Shown here piece by piece: positions 23,150 to 35,460 of a DNA stretch of 64,000 nucleotides (within the stretch, counting starts at the first letter, position 1; the number at the start of each line of letters is the position of its first letter). The position numbers and the translations under genes are program-made. The notes under the pieces were generated by a model, which made no database searches, was not told where the DNA came from, and saw only the letters and a list, made by a program, of their open reading frames with translations. Source of the stretch: Jacaranda mimosifolia (taxonomy: Eukaryota; Streptophyta; Magnoliopsida; Lamiales; Bignoniaceae). The stretch lies in contig CM032131.1 in assembly GCA_018894105.1 (NCBI GenBank), positions 460,501 to 524,500 on the forward strand. The letters are read 5' to 3'.

Positions 23150-24300
23150 TAATTTCTTCATGAGATGATGCAAATAAATAGTGATCTAAAGACCTATAAG
23201 GATGCTATATTGGACATAGATTCGAAACATTAGCTTGAGGCTATGAAATTCGAAATAGACTCCATGTACTTTAACAAAGTATGGACTTTAGTAGATCCAT
23301 CGGAGGGTATAGTACCCATTGGTTGCAAGTGGATCTACAAGTGTAAACTAGGAGTTGATGGAATGGTGATAACCTTTAAGGCTAAACTAGAGGCTAAAGG
23401 TTATACTCAGAGACCCAGTACTAACCTTGAGGAAACCTTTTCACCGGCTGCTATACCTAAGTCCATAAGGATTATGCTTGCCATAGCCGCTTATTACAAC
23501 TATGAAATATGGCAAATAGATGTAAATACCGCTTTTCTCAATAGAAACATTGAAGAAAAAATCTATATAAAGCAACCACAAGGTTTTACATCCAAATGGA
23601 GTGAGCAAAATGTTTGCAAACTCCAAAGGTCCATTTATGGACTAAAGCAAGCATCTCAAAGTTGGAACATATATTTTGATAAGATAATCGAATCGTTTGG
23701 CTTTGTCAAAAATATGTATGAGCATTGCACGTATAAAAGGCTAATAGGAGTTTGATACAATTTATTATGTTTTATGTCAATGACATTCTTTTCATTGGGA
23801 ATGAAAGAGAAGGGTTACAGTATACTAAAGCATGGTTATCTTTACAATTCTCCATGAAGGATTTAGGAGAAGCATCCTATGTATTATAAATACAGAACTA
23901 TAGAGATAGATCAAAGAGGATGTTGGGGCTCTCCCAAACCACATACATTAATAAGATATTAAAGATGTTTAGTGTGGAAGAATCTAAGAATAGATTTCTT
24001 CCTATAGGACATGGTCTTCGTCTCTCCAAGTTTATGGTCCTTAAGACTAAAGACGAGAGAGAAAGAATGTCTTACATACCTTATGCATCCATGATAGGGA
24101 GCATAATGTATGCAGTTCAATGTACTAGATCGGACGTAGCACATACTATTAGTGTTACGAACCGATTTCAATCGCACCCCTGTGAAAGTCACTGGACGGT
24201 CGTAAAAGAAATCCTCATGTACTTAAGAAGAACTAAGGATTTATTTTTAGTTTATAGCAATAGAGAATTGAAACTTGAAGAGTTTTCGGATTCTAATTTC
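23150..24300 (+). pseudogene. Reverse transcriptase of copia element D (YVND)
   Basis: 23243-23755 (170 residues) is a good copia reverse transcriptase N-terminal half: VPIGCKWIYKCKLGVDGMV, YEIWQIDVNTAFLNRNIEEK, IYGLKQASQSWN. After a stop the catalytic box reads YVND at 23773-23784 instead of YVDD. 23920-24402 covers the C-terminal half with SYIPYASMIGSIMYAVQCTR. It is a pseudogene. Confidence 0.8.
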
Positions 24301-24754
24301 CAATCCGATAAAGATAACTTTAAACCCATCTCAAGATTTATATATTTACCTCAATGGCAGCAAGATAAGTTGGAAGAGTTCCAAACAAGATACCACGACT
24401 AATTCCACCACCAAGGCAGAATACATTGCAGCTTCGAAGACAGCAAACGAGGGTGTTTGGATGAAAAACTCCATCCAAGACTTTGATGTAGTGCCTAGCA
24501 TTGTAGAATCGATAGTTATCTTTTGTGACAACAACAGAGCTGTTGTTCAAGCAAAAGAACTAAGATCTCATCTACGATCCAAGTACATTTTGAGGTGCTA
24601 TCATTTGATCCGTGAAATCATTAATAGAGGTGACATCTGAGTGGAAAGGGTAGCCTCCAAAGAGAATATAACAAATCCATCGCCTAAACCTCTATCACGA
24701 AAAGTCTTTGAATGACATCTTGAGAAGATGGGTCTTAAGACTATGGGGAATTGA
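24275..24754 (+). pseudogene. RNase H of copia element D
   Basis: 24275-24640 reads SWKSSKQDTTTNSTTKAEYI and AASKTANEGVWMKNSIQDFD. The STTEAEY motif has Lys in place of Glu (GAG to AAG). The domain ends at a MGLKTMGN-stop just before the polypurine tract. Confidence 0.75.
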
Positions 24755-24774
24755 CTTTAGGGCAAGTGGGACAT

Positions 24775-25267
24775 TGTTAGAATAGTACCCCATAGCCAAT
24801 TAGAGTTGGCGTGTAATACTACTCCAATTGTGAGATAATCTTAATTGAATGATATTTTATAAAATGACTATCTTTATCTTATGTTTTTTATACTTCACCT
24901 ACACTTAGTTAAAGTCCTTAAATCATACAAGACTATAGGACTTCATCATACATATGATGGTAATCATGAAACAAATCTCTAAGGTATTGATTTTAAATGT
25001 TCTAAGTTACAGAATCTTAAGAGAAAGGACATCAAAAATTTATATGGACTTGCACTAACGATGCATACTCCAAAGTGTTGGATATTACCTCATTTCATGG
25101 GCAATCTATGTGAGACATAGATGCATGTTAGTAGTACTTGTTAGAGAACACTAAAAGCCTGTCAGGAAAATCCACTAGATAGCCATAGTGAAATGTCGAT
25201 AGTGGCAAGTTTTCAAGCTTACGATAGTGCATATAATTAGTCTTTAGACTTGAGGATCCACAGTAAA
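24775..25267 (+). repeat. Truncated 3' LTR of element D
   Basis: It starts TGTTAGAATAGTACCCC directly after the polypurine tract, and is the reverse complement of the right-hand ~490 bp of the E LTR. About 1.7 kb of the expected LTR is missing. Confidence 0.8.
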
Positions 25268-25578
25268 CTTTTCAAAAAGTGGGCATTCCTTGAAACATAC
25301 ACCTTTTGTTCCATGGAATCATAGAAGTAATAATCTAAAGACTCTCTTGGGTATCCCACAAACTTGCACAAGGAGGATCTACTATCCAACTTGTCTCCTA
25401 CTGTCCATCTCACTTAGGTGGGAAACCCCCAAACTTGAAGGTAGTTGTAAGAGGGTACTTTGCCATTCCATATCTCATGTGGTGTAATAGGAAATTCCTC
25501 AATGCCACTAACATTTAGTGCTTTGAGAACTTCTAACTTATTCATCCTATTTTCAAAAATATGTCCAAATCTTGCATG
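25268..25578 (-). pseudogene. Integrase remnant of element F with internal deletion
   Basis: 25290-25487 is the C-terminal copia integrase block (complement of E 16790-16980). At about 25487 it jumps to the sequence matching E 17496-17546 (SGIEEFPI-type block, start of integrase). About 500 bp of catalytic core present in E is gone. Confidence 0.7.
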
Positions 25579-26080
25579 CTAAGGAATAACATCTTTTTGG
25601 TTATCTAATTTTATTTTACTTGATTGAATGTGCATTAGTGAAGGTTGAGAGTTAAGTATGTACAATCCATTAATTAATGTACCTTGTGCAATTAAAGAAC
25701 CATTCTTTAGTGCTTTCAACATCTCATTCAATGTAGAAAAATCAAATCCTTCATTATCAAGAATGAGAATTGAAATAATGTTCTTAACAAGATAGGGTAC
25801 ATAATAAACCGGATCAAGTACAATGCAAGCATTTCCCAAGTTTAACTTGATTACGCCTTGGAAGGTAGCCGTCAACGCTTGTTCAATTTCCTAGGCAGAG
25901 GACGATATCCCCTTCACAAAGACTCCTTCTTCTTCCATCCCATGTAACGAATTACATAGGTAAGAACCGCATGCGGTATCAAATACCCATGTGGAAGAAT
26001 TAGTCATCATGTGCACTTCAATAAAGTAGATACCTTTCTCAAATGTTGAAGGTATGCTTTGGAATTTCTTTTCCAATTTC
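25579..26080 (-). pseudogene. Protease region of element F
   Basis: 25579-25875 reads LGNACIVLDPVYYVPYLVKN; 25891-26076 carries WVFDTACGSYLCNSLHG. The protease DTG reads DTA. Frames are interrupted between the two. Confidence 0.65.
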
Positions 26081-26816
26081 CCTTCTTGTCATAATGGAAA
26101 CAACTAGCTTCAATTTTAGCCTTCTTCTTAACCCTCCCAGAACTCTTCTTGGGTTGCTTCTCTTTCGAGGAAGCACTCTTCTTCCTCTTACCTCCCATTA
26201 TAGGACCTCTAAGGCCCTTCGACTTGGAAGAGGATGCAAGCATAAGAGACTTCTCTTTTCTCATAGTTGCCTCTGATCTTGCTTGAACATATTGAAGTTC
26301 ATAACGAATTGGTCATACGATGGTGGTAATAATTGTAGGATCAAATCCACATAAAGATCGTTGTCCATGACCATATCTAAATGTCCAAGCTTATTGAGGA
26401 GTCTTATCATGTTGAGATCGTGATCATGGAGATTGGATCCTTCACTCATCCATGTCCTAAAGAGCTCTTTTGACAAAGTGAACCTTTTTTTATCTATTTT
26501 GTACACCATACAACTCTTGTAAGTGTACATAGATCTCTCAAGCATGTTTCATGTGCTCATGAGTCTTTTGGAGCTTGTTAGACATGGATGCCATCATGAC
26601 ACACCTCATTTGTAGATCATCATCTACAAATTTTGTGAACATTCCATATTGTGCATCGGTAGTGTCATCACCAAGTGAGTCCACGGGACTTTGATCAAGG
26701 ACGTGAGTCAGCTTTTCAAAGTCAAGAATTATTTTAAGGTTTCTCAACCAATCTTAGAAATTAGGCCCAGTAAGTTTATTGGTTTCCAAAATTGATGCGA
26801 GTGGATTCTTAGCCAT
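26050..26816 (-). pseudogene. gag of copia element F
   Basis: ATG at 26816 starts MAKNPLASILETNKLTGPNF, then a stop (TGG to TAG type). 26538-26747 and 26261-26545 cover the UBN2-type core. The basic linker and a degenerate zinc knuckle (CFHYDKKGNWKRNSK, with the His and the last Cys changed) are in 26007-26264. Confidence 0.75.
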
Positions 26817-28783
26817 TTTGATTGAAGATTTCGAAAATCTACAAGAGGCAAAAAAAAGTACAAGCATGTGACTGAATTTGATATTAAAAAACATGTTCAT
26901 GGTCTTTTAAGCATGTTTTTCTTCCACTATTTTATGAAATTCTTCACCCCCAAAAAGAATTCAGGAAGTCATATTTTCTAGTGAAAATCAAGATCCCAAG
27001 AACTTGCAAATGAACCCACGACTCGTGATACAACCACAAACAATCGAAAGGTAAGCAACTTTTGCTAGTTACATCTCATGCAACTCTCAATATATTTTAC
27101 CTCACTTTTTATATGGACCCACGACTCATGAGACATCCACACTAATACGTGTTAAGTCAGACCTACTAATCAATCTTTGATTCGAGATGGGCACACAACA
27201 TCCCACGACTCGTTTGACAATGCACGGGCATTCTCAAATCAAAAGTGCATCATATGCTAAGTATATGGTCATAGCTTTACATTATAAGTGTGACCCACGA
27301 CTCGTGAGACATCACACAAATAATGGTAGCATCTTCATGCCGTATACTATTGGTAGAAGGTTTTGATTGATTAAAACTCTTTTAATCTATTTTGACTTAA
27401 TATTTGAAAAACACTTAGACATTCTAAGTTGAGGGTTTTTGCTTGCAAAGATCTCATCATTTTGTCTTCTTATTTAGGTTTTCTATATCCTAACCATCAT
27501 CTCATATATCAATAGGATATGGAAAGCATAAATGAGTAAATGTGCCTAGCATGCTCCTAGGGTGGGATGACCATGAACCTAATCAAGTGGTGTACTTAAA
27601 GCCATAGGTGCACCACCTAGTTGATTTTAGGTGGGTTGGTTAAATCTAGCTATTACATGAATGTATCTTATACATTCACGGGTCTTCAGAAGTCTCCATG
27701 CCTCCAAGGCCTTCTTGCTCCATGTAACTTTTACATGAGAAAGAAATCCTTACTTCTAGTGATTTTACTCTTATAATATTTACAAGTTAGAAATTAAAAG
27801 GTATGTAAGCCCCAATTTAATACAAGTCATTTCAACAACTCGAGACAAATAAAATGAATATTAAAGGCTTATGATCATCCTCATTCATTCATCATCCACT
27901 CAATAATTAAATGAACAATAAACAAATATAGAATTAAAAATTAATTCCATCAATTAAATGCTAATCAAATTAACAAATAATTGGCCATGTATAACACTTA
28001 TGCAACCTGTTGAAGATTAACTTTAACAAGATTTAATGAGCTTGAAAAAATGTCAAATATTTTATTGAACACTTGCACAACACTTGTGCACCTTCTATGT
28101 GTGATGCAAAAATATTTTGAGCATGAAAAGAGACACAAACAACAAGGAAAAACTCATCCTCAGCCAAAAAATGCCACTACCGCATGGGCTAGGCATGCTT
28201 CCTGGGCGAGCGCACACACAGCATGCACATACTACCCGGCCATCGCCTAGCCGTGTGTGGCAAGATGCATCTTTTAGCTTTAGGACCGAGTTATCTCATT
28301 TTTGGCTCAACTTTTATGCACCAAAAATTTAGGACACCCCCCAAACATGCCATCACACATTTTAGATAGGATTTTCAGATTCAAACAGCTTTTAAAAGTG
28401 GAAATTCAAGTGTTCAATTAAGCTTCAAGAAACTAGTTTAAGTAAGAATCACATTCTTAAAAAAACTCCAACAAAACTCCAATCAAATTGGATCCAAAAA
28501 AGACCAAAACACATTAAGGTCAGATTTAACATGTTATATCAACATGTAACATCAATTAATGCTAAATCAACATTTAACATTAAGTTCTATGAATTAAAAC
28601 ATACTAATCATATAAATTAACACTTAAAACACATATTAGCATGCTTTCAATTCATCAAACAAGGAGCCACACAAAACATCATCCAAACACTCCAATCCAT
28701 CATATGAATTGACAATTTGGTGATTTTGATCAATCCATCACATGAATCAATCATCAAAAAATCCAAATCTAAGCATGATTTAG
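26817..28783 (-). other. Leader of copia element F
   Basis: Aligns to the leader of E over its length, with the recurring CCCACGACTCGTGAGAC block (27010-27310) as its own variant. No supported gene. Confidence 0.6.
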
Positions 28784-28797
28784 GCTTCGATACCACT
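28784..28797 (-). other. Primer-binding site of element F (tRNA-iMet type)
   Basis: The minus strand reads AGTGGTATCGAAGC next to the LTR start. Confidence 0.7.
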
Positions 28798-30914
28798 TGA
28801 AGGTTAGTAAGCTACTAGGATCCAATTATCAAACTTCAAAAGCTCAAAATAACTAGTGATTATAGCCTACCAAGGATCTAATCATGGTAGGAATTCAGAA
28901 TTAGTTGGACTGTTACCTCAAAAAGCAAATTTCCAAGGTTGCAATGGTGAATACTTCACCAATCCAGATTCTAGCAGACTCTGGAACAGCGGAGGAAAAG
29001 CAATTTTTGCCTTAGTTAGAGTGCTCTAAAAATCACAAAAAAATAAAATATATTTGGAACTGTTCAGCTTCTTGAGAAAGTCTCTTTAAAAATATTAGAT
29101 CAAAACTCTATTTGGATTGCTTGGAAAAAATTTGGAAAGTGACTACTCTGTTCTGGTGGATCTCCAAAGCTAGCAAATCAAATGATTTGCCTCTATTGAT
29201 ATGATCTACACACCAATTGATCCTCCAAATTCCACTCACTTTTAGCTAGAGAAAATAAGCATAATATCAATGGTGAAAACTGATTTTTGAGGTAGGAGAA
29301 AAGAGAGAACAAAGCCTCAACACATGAAGCAATGTTTGGAAAAGGAGTTTTGGAAGGAATTGCGGAAGAATCTAATCCTTCACACCATTCACAATATGGC
29401 GGATCCTTTCTCTTTATATCTGTATATAGATGTTGAATGGTGTGATGCCAAAGTGGTACCACACCTTCCATGAGGGGGGCGGCCAAGGTGGCAAATTTGA
29501 ATTCAAATCTCATTTGGATTTCATGTGCATTTTAATTACATTTGAAATCTAATTTCAAGTTAATTAAGATGCTAATTCAAATGAACCTTACATTTGAATT
29601 TTTCCTCCAAAATATATTCTTCTTATTAACTAAATTGAACACTTTAATTTAATTAATTAACCTTTAACTTAACTCTTAAGTCAAACAGGCTTAACTCTTA
29701 AGCTCAATTTTGTTAATTTAACTTCTTAAATTAACTTGACCAATTGATGGTCATTTGGCACCAAATAATTAACACCTTCATTATTAGTCTAATTTAACTC
29801 CTTAAATTAGTTGGTTAATTTAACACTTAAATTAATCAAGCTGAAATTTGACCTTCAAATTGGCACCTCAAAAATCGGTCACCTTGGAATGATTCTCTAA
29901 CTCTTAGAAAATTACTCTGACACCTTTTAAACTAATCGATTCAATTCAATTAATTTCATTAATTAAGGAGTACCCAATCTCCATGATCGATGTCCAACTT
30001 CAAGCCCATGAAGCCCAACTAATTGGTCAAAATAAATGCTTTTGGAGAACCATTTTAGCTTTACGTGTACCATGCAAATATGGTCCTTCCGTTTCTTATT
30101 TCTCAAAAGAGGCTTAGGGCAATATATTTGCTAGTTCCATAATAGTCTCGATGTTATATCTCTATTCCTAATGTTCGATTCCCTTGTGTGACCTCATCTT
30201 TGAAAAATTTCTTTTCCAAATTATCACATGGCCTTGCGCAAGGATTTCTTGGAATTGATCAGTATAGAATACATAGGAGATGTACTCGCCCTTCACAAAG
30301 GTGATGAGTCGAATTCTATATTAGATCGCACAAACCTCTACGCCATATAGCTCATACCCAACCTCAACCTAAAAGACCCGATAAGTGGTCAAAGAAGAGT
30401 TAAAGCGTGAGGACCAGATACAAGGTTACCATGGATCCTCAGGTTAGAGGACTAATAATATGCACTAGCGTAAGCTGGAGAACTCGTCACTACCAACTTA
30501 CCACTCCGGCTATCTAGTGGATTCTCCGGTGGGTCTTTAGTGCCCTGTTCTCTAAGAAGCACCCACTAGCATGTACCCATATCTCATACGGTTGCTCATG
30601 GAATGGAGTAATATCCAACTATTAGATTTATGCATTGTTAGTGCAAGTCTATTCGGATCTTAGATGCCATGTCTTGTAAGATCCTATGACTTAGAAGATT
30701 TAAGATCACAATCATGTAAAACTTATTTTATGGTCACCAAACCAAGTCCTGTAGTCATGAGTGATCTAAGGGCTTCATCCAAATACAAGTGAAGAAAAAA
30801 AAAAAGCATAAGATGAAGATGGTCATAAAAAGAATATCATTCAATCAAGATTATTTTACAATGAAAGTGCTTTACAAGGCCAATCCTATTGGCTTGCCAG
30901 GTACTATTCCAATA
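28798..30914 (-). repeat. 5' LTR of element F (about 2.12 kb)
   Basis: Runs from TGAAGGTTAGTAAG to GGTACTATTCCAATA and aligns to the LTRs of E and G. A gap relative to E is seen near 29920, where a block with GTGTGACCTAATAG is missing. Confidence 0.85.
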
Positions 30915-31871
30915 ATATTTTGCCTCACTTTTCACATAGACCTACGTAACCGTGCACCATCTATGTTACTAGGTGTTAAGTCCAACCTACCAATCAAATT
31001 TTGATTAAAGATAGGCACCACAACATCCCCCATAACTGAGTGCCAATGTGTGGGCGTTCTTGATTTAAAAATGCATCTTATGCTAAGTGTATGCTCATAG
31101 CTTTCCTCCTAAGTGTAACCCCGATAACCTAGTGTCATCATACAAAATTGGTAGCATCGTCATGGCATATACTATTGGTGCAAGGCTTATATTAATTAAA
31201 ACTCCTTTTAATTTGTATCTATTTTGACTTAATATTTGAAAAGCACTTAGATATTCTAAGTGGAGAGTTTTTGCTTGCAAAGATCTCATCATTTTATCTT
31301 CTTACTTAAGTTTTATATATCCTAAACATGCATCTTATATGTCAATACGGTATGAAAAACATAAATAAGTAAATGCGTCTAGCATGCTTCTAGGGTGGGA
31401 TACCGATGAGCCTAACCAAATGGTGCACTTAGAGCCATAGATGCACCACCTAGTTGATTTTAAGTGGATTGATTAAATCTAGCTATTACATGAGTGTATC
31501 CCCATACATTCATGGGTCTTCAAAAGTTTTCATGCCTCCAATGGCCTTCTTTGCTCCATGCAATATTTACATAAGAAAGAATACTCACTCCTAATGATTC
31601 CACTCTCATAACTTTTACAAGATATAATAAAATAGGCATGCAAGCCCCAATTTACTACAACCCTTTTTCAACAACTTGAAATAAATAAAATTAATATTAA
31701 AGGCTTGTGATCATCTCTATTCATTCATTATCCATTCAACAATTACATGAGCAATAAATAAATCTAGAATTAACAATTAATTCCAACAATTAAGTGCTTA
31801 TCTCATAAACAAATAATTGGCCAAGCGTAAAATTTATGTAATAAATTGAAGACTAACTTTAACAAATTTTT
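30915..31871 (-). mobile_element. Ty1/copia element G, leader part left of element C
   Basis: Starts ATATTTTGCCTCACTTTTCACATAG, which is the middle of the leader in E (19127 onward), and continues to the insertion site of element C. The sequence resumes at 41109 after C. G's gag and pol are not in the window. Confidence 0.75.
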
Positions 31872-31876
31872 AAAAG
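31872..31876. repeat. Target site duplication of element C, left copy (AAAAG)
   Basis: AAAAG before TGATGAGGG; the same five bases follow the right LTR at 41104-41108. Removing C restores the copia leader order seen in E near 20090. Confidence 0.9.
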
Positions 31877-32626
31877 TGATGAGGGTGAAATCCGTTGGTA
31901 GCTGGATCAAATAGCGATTTTGGGGGGTTCAACCTCTCTGGTCGATATATGGATGTATTTGGGTTGAGTCTTGCAATCACAAGCAAACATCAGGCTAGCT
32001 GAGGGCACTCCGATGCTTAAGTTAGTATAGAGTCGACTAGATATAACGAGCAGCAGAGTGAGGGCTTTTTGTATATAGAATGGCATACCTTTGAAAGGCT
32101 AGAGTGGGGGTATTTATAGCCTTCTCTTAGTGGTGATTTGCCTGAGATGCCCTTGACATTTAAGAATAATCTTTGTTCTTGCGTAGGGGGCATTAGGTCA
32201 TCTTCCACTTTGGTACTACTCCAGGTAGCTGCCTTTCCAGGTTTTAGGGACATAATATGGCACTATAGATGCACCTCCTCCATAGTGCGGTAGCATAGGT
32301 GGTACTGGGGCGCATACGCCATTAATGCAGAGGCATGCTGCCTATCAGGGCATTTAATACGGCATAGATGATTTTGTGTCAGGTCGACCTCCATGGTCGG
32401 CAGCTAGGTCAAACTAACAATAGGTTGGCACGCAGCGCATTATGTAGACAAGCGATACGGTCGAGGAGTCGATTAGCGACCCTGTTTGTAAGCAACGTCT
32501 ATCCATATGGTCGATTTGGGTTACCCGATGTCGGTGCGCCATTAGGCTCGGGGTATGAGGTAGGCCTGTCGCCACATCCTTGGGCCTGTGGTCCTTGGGC
32601 CGAGCACATTGGGCTATCCCATATCA
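31877..32626 (-). repeat. 3' LTR of element C (750 bp)
   Basis: TGATGAGGGTGAAATCC to GGGCTATCCCATATCA. Paired with 40371-41103; by eye they differ at roughly one base in ten with small gaps, so the insertion is old. The minus-strand TATA box is the complement of GGGGTATTTATAGCC at about 32107. Confidence 0.92.
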
Positions 32627-32642
32627 TGAGTCCCCCCTACTT
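32627..32642 (-). other. Polypurine tract of element C
   Basis: The minus strand reads AAAGTAGGGGGGACTCA directly before the 3' LTR. Confidence 0.7.
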
Positions 32643-32839
32643 TGGAATGCTGAATGAGGGAATCAATGAGAAGGATTACGGAGTAATCCGTTGAGTGGTT
32701 ACGTGGGCTCATCGACGAGGGTTTTTGAAAGTCAACCTAGGTTTTGCGCATTTAATGAGTGGTTACATTGTGTCACGCGTGGTGCCGAATGGCAATTATA
32801 GCATTGTTACAACTACTTGGATTTCCGTGCTCGTGTGCC

Positions 32840-32847
32840 TATAAATA
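32840..32847 (+). promoter_or_regulatory. TATA box for the antisense gene in element C
   Basis: TATAAATA on the plus strand in GTGCCTATAAATAGGCGC, inside the element's internal region and about 160 bp before the antisense ATG at 33005. It faces away from the element's own transcription. Use as a promoter is inferred from position and sequence only. Confidence 0.6.
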
Positions 32848-33004
32848 GGCGCTGTTAAAATAGCCATTGTTACTTTTACTGCCTTTGTGTCTGGTCGAGC
32901 GTATAGCCAACTGCCTTTGCTGCAATATACTCTGCCTTTAGTTCATCGACAGAAAGTAAGTCTTTTCTTTCATTCTCCTTAATGCTCTTCATTTTGTTGT
33001 AGCG

Positions 33005-35460
33005 ATGTTGTATTTATCTGATTTTGATGGTAGCCATGAGGGGGACATCGAGGCTACTCACTCTGATAGACCTAGGGGTTCATCAGAGGGGTTAAATAGC
33101 TCGTCGAGCGACAGCTTGAGTTCCAGTAACTCAAGTAGCGATTGCGGGGGTGATGGAGCTGGGCCAAGTCAGGTCCCTCCATCTCATGGTCGATTATTCA
33201 CCCCTGACCATTATAATGAAATAGTATCTACAATCACACCTGCTGATCTGAGGGATATTAGGCAGTTGTACCATATCCCTGCTGAGTATGAGCTTTTGAC
33301 ACCTAGGTCTTCTGGTTGGATGCATCGACCCCCGACTGGTTGTATAATTGTATTTGATGATACCTTTAAGTGCGGACTTAAGTTCCCTTTAGGTGGTCCT
33401 GTCGTCGACCTACTTAGGGGTCTAGAAGAGTGCATAACCCAGTTATTGCCAAATTATTTTTCTACTATTTATAGCTTTATTATTTTAGTGCACATATTCG
33501 ACCAGCCAGCCAATTTTGATAACTTTTCGAACCTTTTTCATTTTCTAATGTCCCGCAAGTCGGGTAGTACCAACGAGTCGGACTTCTATTATCTCACTGC
33601 TCGACCCCGTCGAAAATTTCTTGTCACCCTAGCCTCTTCTTATGGACAAGAGTGGAAAAAATGTTATCTAAACGTTCGAGTCACTGGGGGTTTCAATATT
33701 CCGAAGGGCTGGTGAATGGGGCATGTCGAGATGCCAAGTAGCCTAACTCTAACCTGGCCCAATACTTTTGTTTAGGATCTGGTCGAGTTTGGCCAGTAGA
33801 GGCCTTGGTGTTTATCGAGGAGAGGAGTTTGGTGTTGGTTGGGTTATTGCCAACCCAAAAAAATTTGCTGACGGATGATCGACTGGGTAGATTATGTTGT
33901 TTATGATTTGTTAAGTTTTTCTGTTCGATTTTAACCTTTTGCTATTATGTTGCTTGGCAGATTGCGATGAGATTATGAACCAATCAAGAGCTAAAGCTTT
34001 AGCGAGGGTTGAGAGGAACCAGCAATGTCGCTTGGCGACAACGGCTCGTCGAGGGGTAGCTGTGGTAGAGGCACCTCAGCCTGAGGCGATGACACCATCT
34101 CCATCGCCTACTCCATCACCTGCTCGACCCATAGCGATACCAGGTAGCAGCCCGACATGTCGGGAAAAAGACCTATGGTGGAGCAGGCGGGACCTGCCCT
34201 GAAGAAAACAACAGTTGAGAAGGGTAAGGGAAATACCACGTGGTTGGGCCAACCCTCGGGCTATGATCTATTTGGGCAGCGCGGGGATGACTTACTGTTT
34301 CATCTGCCCAAATTGCCTTCACCGAGGTTTGATACGGAACCGAGCATGGATGTTCATAATTCGCTGTCGATGGAGACAGTGGAGTCGACTGGAGCGGCTC
34401 CTCTGGAGGTGTTAATGGTCGTGTTGTTCGCGTCCCACCAGAAAAAGCTAATGGGGCTAAGCCAGGATGCTGCACTCAGGGCTCTAGCTTATCACTCCAA
34501 CATAGTAAGGCTATGGTCGAATATGTTGTATTATTGAGCTTTATTTTTGGTCGAATATTACTTTTTTATTAGTAATATTGTCTTTCAGGTCGGCCAGCTG
34601 GGCTACCATTTCTACAGGAGGTTGGAGCTGGCCCTAGCCGACCGCGAGCACCTGCAGGAGGGTGGGGATGTGGAGACTCTAAAGGCTCAGCTTGAGTCTT
34701 CACAAACCAAGGTCGAAGAGCTGGCCAAGTAAATCGATGAGCTAAATAGTCAGCTCCAAGTGAAGAAAAGTGAGCTGGTTGCCTCTGTCGAGGAGAGGAC
34801 CAGAACAGATGAACTGGTTAAGCAGGCTAGGCTGGATGCGTAGCTCAGCTACAAATCTGGTCGATCAACTGGTTAGAGGGCCGTGCTCGATGAAGCTCGA
34901 GCTGCGATGAAGCTCTAGCTGAATTTTACCGAAAACTACCACTGATGCGGCGAGAAGCAGTTCAGCAATTTATGCTTTGTTTGGCATTTCAGGATACGAG
35001 CATTATGTTCTCATTAGATCGCACCCAGAATGCGTTTGAGAAGGCCCTTAAGCAATTGCAATTTCTAGGCTATTCATTTTGACCTAAGGATAAGGAATGC
35101 CTCAGCCATCTACTCAACAAGCAGCTACAACCCTATTCAGAAGACAAGGAGGGTGATGCCGAGGGGAGAAGTATAAATGCTCCTATAGCTGAGGGAGTTG
35201 CAGAGGCTCCACTTGCCATGCCCTTGATCGAGGTACAAAGAAAAGAGGTCGAAGTGGCGAAGACGTTAGACGCAATTGCTAAGGAGTTTGCCTTTGCCAA
35301 CGAATTTGTGTTCGAGGTTCGGGATGGTATGGTAGACGCTGTTGGGTATTTTCCTCCCCTAGGCGGGGGTTTCCTGATCGACGAGGTTGGACCCTCTCAG
35401 CCACCGTTGTTCCTGTTGCTATTGCGATGCCTGAGCCAAAGGCAAGCCCCTCCGTGATGG
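33005..35460 (+). pseudogene. Antisense ORF (aORF) of Tat-lineage element: Transposase_28-type domain plus coiled coil
   Basis: It lies opposite to gag-pol, between integrase and the 3' LTR. Exon 1 (33005 to about 33711) has a Ser/Gly/Asp-rich start (residues 20-60), then a domain with LYHIPAEYELLTPRSSGWMH and LKFPLGGPVVDLLRGLEECI. This resembles the Pfam 'putative gypsy type transposon' family (Transposase_28). An intron of about 250 bp probably ends at the AG at 33960. Exon 2 is Pro/Ser-rich (SPSPTPSPARP) with a frame shift near 34157. A second intron fits GTAAGG at 34505 to CAG at 34588 (84 bp). Exon 3 has a charged coiled-coil stretch (LELALADREHLQEGGDVETL) with stops at about 34731, 34841 and later, then an acidic tail to 35457. 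Its function is unknown. Such antisense ORFs are described in Tat elements. This copy cannot make a full protein. Confidence 0.7.

Larger units (their letters stand above)
23046..25267 (+). mobile_element. Ty1/copia element D, 3' portion
   Basis: It continues D after the insertion of E: end of integrase, reverse transcriptase, RNase H, polypurine tract (24759-24774) and the first ~490 bp of the 3' LTR. The LTR stops abruptly at about 25267 in the middle of a block shared with E, and minus-strand integrase sequence of element F begins. Confidence 0.85.
25268..30914 (-). mobile_element. Ty1/copia element F (5' half, internally deleted)
   Basis: Minus strand, same family as E: 5' LTR (28798-30914), primer-binding site, leader, gag, protease and part of integrase. 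The integrase has an internal deletion at about 25487, compared with E. Everything after the C-terminal integrase block is missing where F meets D's LTR at about 25268. Right of F, the leader of element G begins, so F probably inserted into G. Confidence 0.8.

Noticed and set aside
23959..24550. Minus-strand open frames opposite D reverse transcriptase and RNase H
   Set aside because: Shadows of the plus-strand copia coding sequence; the same shadows appear opposite E.
32956..33002. Intron in the leader of the antisense gene (GTAAGT to TTGTAG)
   Set aside because: The borders look right but 47 bp is shorter than normal plant introns, so I do not claim it.
33939..34202. Independent small plus-strand gene starting MLLCCLADCDEIMNQ
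   Set aside because: The first codons are intron sequence with an acceptor at 33960; it is better read as exon 2 of the antisense gene.
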